Shown in pieces: positions 29,054-36,683 of a stretch of 64,000 bases of DNA. The stretch spans positions 30,079-94,078 of the forward strand of contig DBMP01000003.1 of assembly GCA_002298145.1 (NCBI GenBank). The letters are read 5' to 3'. The notes below the pieces were generated by a model that saw only the letters and a program-made list of their open reading frames with translations, searched no databases and was not told where the DNA came from. Position numbers and translations under genes: made by a program. Each line of letters opens with the position of its first letter. The first letter of the stretch is position 1. The DNA comes from Spartobacteria bacterium UBA695. Lineage in GTDB: Bacteria; Verrucomicrobiota; Verrucomicrobiia; Chthoniobacterales; Chthoniobacteraceae.

Positions 29054-29737
29054 ATGTTTTTAAGCCTGTTCAAAGGATGGTTCGGTGAAAAAGCAGCTAC
29101 ATTTGGGATGTGGCTCAGGCTGGATGCGCGCATTTACCAACGTATCGATAATGTCATTGTTCCTACCGCAAACGGCACAACTCAGGTAGATCATATTCTC
29201 GTCTCCCCGTTTGGAATATTCGTTATCGAGACAAAAAATATGGATGGGTGGATCTTTGGAAATGAGCGCCAGGATAAGTGGACGCAGGTAATTTTTGGAA
29301 AGAAATACCAGTTCCAAAACCCGCTTCACCAAAACTACCGTCACACAAAATCGTTGTCGGATTACCTCGGGCTGAACCACGACGTCTTCCGTTCCGTCGT
29401 ATTTTTCATTGGCGATTGCGAATTCAAAACACCGCTACCAGCGAATGTTTTGACGCGTGGGCTTGCCAGTTACGTCCAGGGATTCCACGGCGCGTGTCTA
29501 TCAGACGAGGAGGTCAACCGCATTTTTAGCCGGATCAATGCGTTGAAACAATTACGCACGTTTGCCTCCGGAGCCCAGCATGTTCACCAGTTGCACGCGA
29601 GGTATAATTCCAATTCAACATGCCCGAAATGCGGTTCTCCGCTCGCAAGACGGAGTGCCAAAAAAGGGAAATACGCAGGCCAAGAGTTCTTGGGATGTAC
29701 TGCTTATCCGAAGTGCCGTTACATTCGTAATTTATAA
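29054..29737 (+). CDS. NERD-domain protein with topoisomerase-type zinc finger
   Basis: 227 residues. The nuclease-related (NERD) domain occupies about 25-150, with VDHILVSPFGIFVIETKN (the D...ExK core of this family) near 46-63. The C-terminus is a topoisomerase IA-type zinc finger: CPKCG, then LGC and YPKCRYI (about 195-224). NERD proteins are thought to be nucleases acting on DNA and are common on mobile elements and near defence genes. The ATG at 29054 is chosen since the domain begins right after. It opens the run of unknown genes that follows. Confidence 0.85.
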   Translation: MFLSLFKGWFGEKAATFGMWLRLDARIYQRIDNVIVPTANGTTQVDHILVSPFGIFVIETKNMDGWIFGNERQDKWTQVIFGKKYQFQNPLHQNYRHTKSLSDYLGLNHDVFRSVVFFIGDCEFKTPLPANVLTRGLASYVQGFHGACLSDEEVNRIFSRINALKQLRTFASGAQHVHQLHARYNSNSTCPKCGSPLARRSAKKGKYAGQEFLGCTAYPKCRYIRNL

Positions 29738-29785
29738 CTCGCACCTCCTCCGTACGTCACAAAAACTCGCGGGTATCTGCGATGT

Positions 29786-30154
29786 ATGTTGCCCGTTTTC
29801 ACGATTTCCGAGGAGGATCTCCGTCAGTTTCCGCCGCTCAAAAATACTGACTTTCGCATCATCCCGCGCGGGTGGATGGAGCTGATTTACGACTTCGGAT
29901 TGGACTTGGCGCGGTTCGATCAGCGGCACGGAACGGAGACGAAGGTGATGCGTTTCTACGAATGCCAGCAGCGCCTGCTGGTGATTTGCCGCACAACTGC
30001 GTTGGCTCCTTTGGCTGATGAAATCTTTGCTCGATGCGAGGAACTCGAGGTTGCATCGCGTGTAACGTGCTCCGTTTGCGGACGGTCCGGAGGACGGGTG
30101 GCGCGTCGGGCGAAGCATCCTTTTCGTACGATTCTTTGCGACCATTGCCGCTAA
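29786..30154 (+). CDS. Unknown small protein with GW-module and CxxC zinc ribbon
   Basis: 122 residues. A module beginning with GWMELI and RHG, followed by a beta-rich part, ends in a zinc-ribbon: CSVCG (near 94-98) and a C-terminal CDHC. It is clearly related to the N-terminal half of the protein at 35278 (matching GW, RHG, CxxCGxxG and CxxC). This resembles a widespread uncharacterised bacterial family with a 'GW...C.xCG' pattern; I know no function. It is one of a string of co-directional small genes. Confidence 0.7.
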   Translation: MLPVFTISEEDLRQFPPLKNTDFRIIPRGWMELIYDFGLDLARFDQRHGTETKVMRFYECQQRLLVICRTTALAPLADEIFARCEELEVASRVTCSVCGRSGGRVARRAKHPFRTILCDHCR

Positions 30155-30190
30155 AAAGGTATCTCAGAAGCGTGTGAACTCTCTCAACAA

Positions 30191-30982
30191 ATGTGGATAC
30201 CCTACGACTTATACCGCCTCTCGCGGGGGCCAAGGTGGCTCCCAATATACCCTGTTGCCCCTATCACGCTCTGCGTTTTCTTGGCCTGGACATGTGGAAA
30301 AATGACGGCTGTTTGTTTGGGAACCGCGTTCTGGTTGAGCCGGTTCGTGTTCAAGAAGGCGCGCTCGTATTGGGAATTCAGGCGCCGGAAAGGCTGTAAA
30401 AAGCGGTCACGAAAGCTGGTGGAGGCGTCCACAATGAATGAAAAGCGGACCGGTTCCCGGGCATCCTCCGGGCGCTCTCCGTCCCGAAAAGCTTCGCGAA
30501 AATCGGCTGATCCAGGTATCGATAGGACGCCGGAGCAGATGCGGGATTTCGAGATTTTGCGCGAGAACTGCATCGAGAATCTGGAAATCTTGCGCCACCA
30601 CGAGGACTATCTTTCGCGCTGTTTCTACGCGGCTGCCGTGTGGGTAATGTCGGAACCGCACGAGGAAGATGTCGAGGAGGTCATCGTGGAAATCGCCGAC
30701 GCGACCGAGGCTTTGGGCGCGCTGCTTCCTCATTCGCGGCAATGGACGGAACTGAATGCGGAGGTGCTGGCGTACACTCGCCCGGCCCGCGCGTTGGAGA
30801 ATCCAGACGTTAAAGGCGAGTGGCAAAAGCGCGGTCGCAAGTCGAGCCTTCGCGAGGTGTTGAAGGCGGTGACGTTTGTCCTGATGCTCTACAAAGAGCT
30901 CATCGCCATTGCCGAAAGCAAGCCATCCCACCTCGAAAAAGAACCGACGGATTGGGTGGGATTTGCGTTTGGTATCTTCTGA
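30191..30982 (+). CDS. Unknown protein with N-terminal membrane segment and helical C-terminus
   Basis: 263 residues. A hydrophobic region at about 22-55 (APITLCVFLAWTCG and LGTAFWLSRFV) is likely to be membrane-spanning. A basic, serine-rich linker (RASSGRSPSRKASRK) follows, then an alpha-helical domain from about 115 (EQMRDFEILRENC onward). Unless the start is further in (an ATG at 30434 would give a soluble 182-residue form), it is an anchored helical protein. Family not recognised. Confidence 0.55.
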   Translation: MWIPYDLYRLSRGPRWLPIYPVAPITLCVFLAWTCGKMTAVCLGTAFWLSRFVFKKARSYWEFRRRKGCKKRSRKLVEASTMNEKRTGSRASSGRSPSRKASRKSADPGIDRTPEQMRDFEILRENCIENLEILRHHEDYLSRCFYAAAVWVMSEPHEEDVEEVIVEIADATEALGALLPHSRQWTELNAEVLAYTRPARALENPDVKGEWQKRGRKSSLREVLKAVTFVLMLYKELIAIAESKPSHLEKEPTDWVGFAFGIF

Positions 30983-30996
30983 AATAACCCACGCCT

Positions 30997-31527
30997 ATGC
31001 CCTATTTTTACGGACACGACAACGGCGACGACGACCCGAATTCCTCCCCTTGGGAGGACGAAGCCAATGCGGAAGATTTCCGCCGAGACATGCAAAAACT
31101 CGCCTTAAGTTGCCGGAAATACTATCGGGAAACGATCAACCTTCTGGACAAATTGAACGATGCTCAAAGCTTCATTTTGTATTTGCTCATCTCCGGGAAT
31201 CGGGATGAACGGGCTATCGAAGTGAAGTCCGATCTGAAACGAGCGCTCGATTTTTTCCAGCTTTTCACGCTTGGAACCCCCTGCTCGATCCGGATTGATC
31301 CTGGGTTCCAGGACATCGTCGACCGCGCTCTCAAACTCGATTGCTACGACAAGAAAGCTTGGTTTGAGCGGGGATATTCGACCAGCCTGACGGTCCTTTT
31401 CAACGCACTTTCGATGTGCGAACGTGTGCTTGATACCATCCTCGCGTGCGCGAGATCGGGTGAGCAAAACTTCCTGGCCAGACAAGAACACAAATGGTTC
31501 CGAATGCTTTTTCATGTCGATAAATAG
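30997..31527 (+). CDS. Unknown acidic helical protein
   Basis: 176 residues, 14 bp after the preceding gene. The N-terminus is acidic (GHDNGDDDPNSSPWEDEA) and the rest is predicted helical with several Cys residues. It overlaps the next gene by 14 nt, so it is probably in one operon with its neighbours. No motif recognised. Confidence 0.6.
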   Translation: MPYFYGHDNGDDDPNSSPWEDEANAEDFRRDMQKLALSCRKYYRETINLLDKLNDAQSFILYLLISGNRDERAIEVKSDLKRALDFFQLFTLGTPCSIRIDPGFQDIVDRALKLDCYDKKAWFERGYSTSLTVLFNALSMCERVLDTILACARSGEQNFLARQEHKWFRMLFHVDK

Positions 31528-31750
31528 ACGCGATATCGCCCGGGAACACGCGGACGCATTCTTCCGGGATGGACGGCACGCTGACCTACTCGCTATCGCG
31601 AAACACGCGTCGGATGAGCGGTGGGTTGCGATTTGCGAGAAGGAAATCGGCCGTCGTTTGAGTCATCTTCGCGGCGACACCTGGCAGAACGCGCATGATG
31701 AAATCATGCGGCGCTTGCGTGAGAAAACCGGATTTTCGCCGGAAAAGTAG
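31514..31750 (+). CDS. Unknown small helical protein
   Basis: 78 residues from the ATG at 31514, which lies inside the end of the previous gene (14-nt overlap). The composition is mixed-charge and helical (AREHADAFFRDG, ICEKEIGRRLSHLRGD). The overlap and the natural composition support a real gene; the longer frame upstream is only a shadow. No family recognised. Confidence 0.5.
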   Translation: MSINRRDIAREHADAFFRDGRHADLLAIAKHASDERWVAICEKEIGRRLSHLRGDTWQNAHDEIMRRLREKTGFSPEK

Positions 31751-31974
31751 GCGCGATTTGGACGAAAGAGAGGCCGCGCTTCCTCGCCGATGGCCGGTTT
31801 TGCAGATGAGTTTTCTGCTCAATTTTAAGGATTGCCATGCCAAAATGACGGCGGGCACGCGCTATTTTCCCCCAGAAAGTTCCTCGAAAAACTGCCCGGC
31901 GCGGCCTGTTTTTGGTCCGAATCCCGGCCCGAACACCTAATAAAACTGAGCGAAAGGCTTCGGGTATCTCGGGA

Positions 31975-32259
31975 ATGAAGCCTGCATTTTCTCTTGGGAA
32001 AGTTGTCTCCACTCCCCGCGCTTGGGATTTTCTGAACTCCGCTCCCGTGGACATTGCGATTCTATTGGCGCGTCACCAGAGCGGGGATTGTTGCGACGAA
32101 GGCGGCCTCTCCGCCGACGATATCTTGGCGAATCTCGATGCCATTTTGAGCGGCGAAGGGCGGATTTTTTCGAGCTACGACATCGGCAGTCAGCGCATCT
32201 GGGTTATCACCGAGGCTGACCGAAGCGTGACGACCGTCATGCTTCCGGAGGACTATTGA
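31975..32259 (+). CDS. Plasmid-type conserved hypothetical protein
   Basis: 94 residues. It matches in outline a small family common on plasmids and integrated conjugative elements (sometimes misnamed restriction subunits): a VVSTPRAW opening, a LLARHQSGD segment, a central acidic stretch ending LSGEGRIFSSY, and the closing WVITEADRSVTTVMLPEDY. This is the clearest element-type marker in the small-gene run. The start at 31975 is chosen because the family pattern begins there. Function unknown. Confidence 0.75.
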   Translation: MKPAFSLGKVVSTPRAWDFLNSAPVDIAILLARHQSGDCCDEGGLSADDILANLDAILSGEGRIFSSYDIGSQRIWVITEADRSVTTVMLPEDY

Positions 32260-32280
32260 CCCCCCAGGCTGCTTTCCTTG

Positions 32281-32750
32281 TTAGGATTCTGGCAAAACCG
32301 CGCACCCTAAACAGGGGTTTACTCTGTCGGAGGCGGGTTTTGTGTTCAGGGTTTTTGCAATGCATTCGAGCGGAAGCGGCTGTGCCCTGTTAGGATTTAG
32401 CAATGGCATAATCCTATTTGCCTGCGTTTTCAGAGTAGTACTCGATCTTTGGATTCTTGGGTGCGAAGCCCATTACCCCGCTAAGATGCCGTCCCCTGGT
32501 TAGGATTTTGGCAGCCGACGCCTTTTTTTCTGCCCCTTTTATCTGTGAAGCGGGGTCTTAGAATTCTGCTTCTCGGGGGTTATTCTTTCGCGCATTTGCG
32601 TCTCCCGGTTACGATTTCATTTCTCGGCACCCTTTTTCCGCCCTCGTTAATCTGTAAAATTGTCTTTTACGATTCTGCTTGATGAAGGATGGATGCCGAA
32701 TAGCGGGGGCAAATTCAAAGGAGAATTCTAACCCCGCCTAGGATTCAGGA
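32281..32750. repeat. Degenerate tandem array, about 109-bp period, in a 700-bp gene-free gap
   Basis: The gap 32260-32959 has no gene. Its left two-thirds carry a diverged box reading about GTTAGGATTCTG. GATT-type cores lie at 32285, 32394, 32452, 32504, 32562, 32613, 32671 and 32742, with weak copies at about 32343 and 32724. The spacings alternate 58 and 51-52, so one unit is about 109-110 bp with two boxes. Longer similarity is plain between 32521-32570 and 32629-32680. All boxes have the same orientation. It could be a replication, partition or control region, or an old repeat family; unit divergence excludes CRISPR. Confidence 0.65.
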
Positions 32751-32959
32751 CAATCGCGCACTTTTACTCTGTTGATGCAGCTTCTTCGCGTAACGTGACT
32801 AAGAGCCCACCAAACGGCGGACGGAAGAGTATTACTAATTCAAACGGAAATCGGGGAATGTGATTTTTGGGAGGGTGTTGCGCGTCCGAATTTGCGTTCC
32901 GGTATCTGCCGTCATGATGATTATTGAAGCTTTGACTACCGGCAAAGGGAGAGAAGGAA

Positions 32960-33550
32960 GTGCTCGCTAAATTCAGTGTCCCGCTCGTCGGGACGGCGAC
33001 GGATCACGCACTGCGCATCGGCGAACTCGATTCACTTTTGGAATCCCGGCCTGAACGTTTACTGCTCGTTTTGACGGGCTCTGGAGGGCTCCAACCGGAC
33101 GCGGTTATGGCTTACCTCGACCTTCTCTCCCGGGCCGAATGTGAAATCGTCGTCGTTAGTTATAGCAGCTTGTATGGCGCTGATTTTGCTCTCTGGCTTG
33201 GGGCCGGGCCGGTCCGCGAGATCCGGCCGAGCGCGTGGGTGTATGTCCCGGGGGCAGACTCCAAACCGGATGGCGAGGTTGCCGGGGGATGCGCCGCTGA
33301 AATGTTGCGCCCCCCGACCCGACTGTGGGATTATCAAAGTTGCTTGGATATCATTTCCGAGCACGTCGCGCTGGACATGGTTCTCAACCGGCGGCTTTCC
33401 GTGGACGACCTCCGGGAGTTGCTTCTGCTGCCATCCGACGACCTCGACCGGATTCTTCCTGCAGGTGAGGTCGATAAACACCCGCTGCCGGAACAAAGTC
33501 GAATCCAGCCCCCAACGCCGAAGAGCGAACCTGGGGACGACCTCCTATGA
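32960..33550 (+). CDS. ClpP/crotonase-fold protein, probably non-catalytic
   Basis: 196 residues from a GTG at 32960 right behind a strong ribosome site (GGGAGAGAAGGAA). Residues about 25-95 resemble the ClpP/SppA-like serine protease fold: ERLLLVLTGSGG, then a helix, then VVVSYSSLYGADFALW. At the position of the usual serine (ASxGA) it reads SSLYGA, so the nucleophile looks missing or moved. The C-terminal 60 residues are polar and perhaps disordered. It overlaps the VirD4-like gene by 4 nt (ATGA), implying a joint role. The fold is tentative. Confidence 0.6.
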   Translation: MLAKFSVPLVGTATDHALRIGELDSLLESRPERLLLVLTGSGGLQPDAVMAYLDLLSRAECEIVVVSYSSLYGADFALWLGAGPVREIRPSAWVYVPGADSKPDGEVAGGCAAEMLRPPTRLWDYQSCLDIISEHVALDMVLNRRLSVDDLRELLLLPSDDLDRILPAGEVDKHPLPEQSRIQPPTPKSEPGDDLL

Positions 33551-35232
33551 AAAACACGCCCTCCCAGATTAGCGAAACCTTTGCCGACTTGTCCGTAAAC
33601 CTGGGCGGGTTGACGTTGCCGCTGGATACGCTTTGCGGCGGAATCCTTGTCACCGGCGCGACGGGTTCGGGCAAGACGGTTTCGGTCATCAACAATTTTG
33701 CGGGCCAATTTGCTACCCTCGCCATGGAAGACGCGCGGCGCAAACCGGCGATATTCTATTTCACGGTGAAGGGAGCGCCACATCGGGATTTCATAAAGTC
33801 GTTGCCGCCGGCGCGAAGGAAAGACGTGATTCACCTCTCCGCCTCCGACGAGTGTTCATGGGGGCTTGGCCTCTTTCCGTCCGCGAATTGGCCGTCCCAG
33901 GACGCGCTTGAATCCGCCGTGCCGCAATTCATCGAGACCTTGGCGGAACACCTTTCGGATGCGATGGGAGCGACCCGGCATGACCCGTTCTGGGACCGGC
34001 AGCGGGCTCGGATTCTGCGCGAACTCGCATCGCTGCACCCAGACCGCTGGTTATCCAAAACGGCGATACTCCCGGAGGTGGTTCCACTTCACCATGAGGA
34101 CGCACTGGTTCGCCTACTGCATCGGCTGACTGCTTTCTTCGACCACGCCGGAGGAAATCGACGGGATGGCACCTCGAAGTACTGCGACGTGGTCGCCTGA
34201 TTGCGCGAAGCTGGGTTTGGAACCGAGGCCGATCTCGACGCAGCGGAAAAACTGGCGAGACAATATGCGAATACGGAACCGCCTCTCTGGCCGCAGCAAG
34301 ACCACCAGAAAATCGCAGCCCTCATGCGGCTGTCCGGCGAAATGGCAAAGCAGGCCCGGAATGCGTTGCAGACCCCCACAAAATCATCGGTGCTGGATCA
34401 ATTCGCGACGACTTTGGATGCGGAGAGCGGTGAACGTTTGCGCCGACTTGTTAGCGAGTACTTTGCGATCCCAGAAACGACGCGCGGCTGCATCGCCACG
34501 GACCTCCGTGGGGTGGTTGAGACATTCACGGGACCGCTGGGGAATCTCGTTCTCGCTCAACGCAAACGGACGACCACGTTGGACGAGGTCATCCATCGCG
34601 GGCTGATCCTCGTTATCGACCTGCCATTGGGGGACTCGGGCAACGCGACGTTGCCGGCGCTCGTGGCCATCAAACTCGCGTTATTCGACCGCTTGCTGGG
34701 CCGTCTTTCGGCTCGCTGTGGCGGACGACCGCTGAGTCGCCGACCGGTGGCCGTCTTCGTTGATGAGTTCCATTGCCTAGCCAGCCGGGGACGCTTGGGC
34801 GGCGAGGATCATTTCCTAGCACGTTGCCGAGAGTTCGGGGTGGTCAATATCTTGGCTACGCAATCGCTCTCGTTATTGGCGGGCGCACTCCGGGACTTGG
34901 ACAAGCTGCACGCGTTGGTGGCGAATTGCCGCACACGGGTCTTCGGCTCCAACTCCGATCCCGCGACTAACAACCTAGCTTCTGGATTCTGCGGAACAAG
35001 CAATGGCACCCCGATTCAACGGGCGCGAATCTGGCACGAAAGCGAGGCGCTCCGACGCGCCGTCAGCGACTCAAACGGCGAGGAACGGTTGCTCGTCGAA
35101 CCGCACCGATTTGCGGACCTGCGAACCGGGCAGTTCTACGTCGCCACACCATCGCGCGGGGTCTATCGACTGGACCTCAACTTCCGATTAGCGAAGCCGC
35201 TTTTGAAGGTACTCCGGCCACCTGCGGTATAA
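33547..35232 (+). pseudogene. VirD4/TraD-like coupling ATPase interrupted by an in-frame TGA
   Basis: Reads as one protein of about 560 residues in a single frame, except for a TGA at 34198-34200 after residue 217. The first part holds Walker A GATGSGKT (about 37-44); the second part, which could start only from a TTG at 34201, holds the Walker B motif AVFVDEFHCLASRGR and the ATQS-type segment ILATQSLSLL, as in conjugative coupling proteins and related ATPases. No N-terminal membrane helices, relaxase or secretion genes are near. It is either a dead gene, a sequencing error or, less likely, two interacting fragments. Confidence 0.75.
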
Positions 35233-35277
35233 CAAAACCAGGCTGCAACCGGATTTTTGCACCACGGTATCTGATGG

Positions 35278-36249
35278 ATGCTCGTCCTATTTGTATGCCT
35301 CGCAGTTGGCGGGTTGGTGTGCTTTCTAGCCCGGGTGCGCCGCCGACGGCATGGCTTGGCCGGCATGCCGTTTATGCTCGGGGCACGGCACGGCCAGGTA
35401 GGCCCCGGAACCAATAAAGACCCGACCGGAGGAAGCGAACGCCCAACCGATGACCATCCCGGCAAGTCGTCGGACCAGGCGGCCTCGCCCATGGGTATCT
35501 TCAGCGTGTCCGATTCGCTCGACAGCCTTCGCGCCAGATATCCGCTCCTCCGCGACGCTTCGATCTGCATCAGCCAGGGGTGGGGATCACTCCTCGAAGG
35601 GTTCGCTCAGTCGGTTACCGGCTACGCTCACCGCCACGGGCTACAAGGACTGCGCCTCAAGGAGGTCAATTCCAAGGGCGGGTGCATTTCCATCGTTCTC
35701 TCGGGCGATTACCCCGTTTCGCCGCCGCACAGCCGCGCTCTTCGTCGAATCGCACGGTTAGCGGAAAGGGAGAGCGCGAAAACCTGCGAGCTTTGCGGCG
35801 CCCCGGGCCACAGGCACCGAATTCGTAACCGGCTCTCGACGGTTTGCGAGAAATGCGCCAGGAAGTCCAGCAAGACGGGGAGAACGCAATTCGCACACGA
35901 TGAACCAGGTGACCGAAAAAACGCGCCTGCAGAGCCTACAAGGACGCCAAGCGTAGCATACCCGACGCTCTGTCCTGTTCCACTGCGAAAATGGCGCATA
36001 TTCGCCGACGCCTGGTTCGCAGACAATCTCCCGGAGAGATATGGTCAGCACCTCGAAAAACTGGGTCGCGATGTGACAGAGAGCCTACCATTCTCGGACG
36101 GAGACCTCTGCGAAGTCCGGTATGATGACAACCACCTACTCCTCGTTTTCGGAGACATTTCACCGATGCTCATAGCAACGCTCGACGAACTCGATGATTC
36201 CTTAATGCGCGCCGGACTGCCACCGGCGCAACGAACAACACTGAATTAG
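35278..36249 (+). CDS. Membrane-anchored protein with GW/zinc-ribbon module
   Basis: 323 residues. An N-terminal signal anchor (LVLFVCLAVGGLVCFLA) is followed by a basic stretch and a linker. The module at about 98-200 (GWGSLLEG, HRHG, CELCGAPG, then CEKC) is the same as in the small protein at 29786. A second domain at about 230-315 (DLCEVRYDDNHLLLVFG) resembles the protein encoded next. It lies 45 bp after the coupling ATPase on the same strand. Function unknown; the relation to 29786 is clear from the aligned residues. Confidence 0.65.
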   Translation: MLVLFVCLAVGGLVCFLARVRRRRHGLAGMPFMLGARHGQVGPGTNKDPTGGSERPTDDHPGKSSDQAASPMGIFSVSDSLDSLRARYPLLRDASICISQGWGSLLEGFAQSVTGYAHRHGLQGLRLKEVNSKGGCISIVLSGDYPVSPPHSRALRRIARLAERESAKTCELCGAPGHRHRIRNRLSTVCEKCARKSSKTGRTQFAHDEPGDRKNAPAEPTRTPSVAYPTLCPVPLRKWRIFADAWFADNLPERYGQHLEKLGRDVTESLPFSDGDLCEVRYDDNHLLLVFGDISPMLIATLDELDDSLMRAGLPPAQRTTLN

Positions 36250-36253
36250 CACC

Positions 36254-36565
36254 ATGAGCCAACGCACCCTTTCCATCTCCGACCGTGAGACTTTGCAACT
36301 GCTTCCCCTGTACGCCAACGCGACGATTACCGGGGCCGTGCCCTACGCGTACTATCATCACCTCCTCGATTTGGCCCTTGATGTTTGGCGGTTATCAAAG
36401 GTTCACTCCTATGGCCTGGAAAGCGTGGCTTTCGAGGACGGGAGGCTGTGCTTCGCCTTTGACGCCCCTGTCCCGCTACGCCTTGTCAACGCACTGAACA
36501 CTCTCGACGATGAACTCGAACGCAACCATCTCCGACGCTCAACAGTGACGCTACTCGAATACTGA
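36254..36565 (+). CDS. Small protein related to the preceding C-terminal domain
   Basis: 103 residues, 4 bp after the previous stop. Segment GLESVAFEDGRLCFAFD with the following ALNTLDDELER helix matches, in spacing and chemistry, the C-terminal domain of the 35278 protein (CEVRYDDNHLLLVFG, then ATLDELDDSLMR). This suggests an internal duplication or a family member with a shared ligand. No known family. Confidence 0.55.
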   Translation: MSQRTLSISDRETLQLLPLYANATITGAVPYAYYHHLLDLALDVWRLSKVHSYGLESVAFEDGRLCFAFDAPVPLRLVNALNTLDDELERNHLRRSTVTLLEY

Positions 36566-36683
36566 CAGGGGTTGCAGTTATTCGAGTCAGCTAGCCACTT
36601 TGATATGACTTTGGCGAATTCAGCATAGCTAGCAAACTCAATTCCAACTTGCGCGGCATGGAGGCCGCAACCATAATCGGTGC

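Noticed and set aside
32281..32750. CRISPR array
   Set aside because: Units diverge strongly, boxes are short, spacing alternates 58/51 and no cas genes are in the window.
32281..32750. Integron attC cassette array
   Set aside because: The GTTAGGAT boxes look a little like GTTRRRY, but the matching RYYYAAC ends are missing and no cassettes or integron integrase are present.
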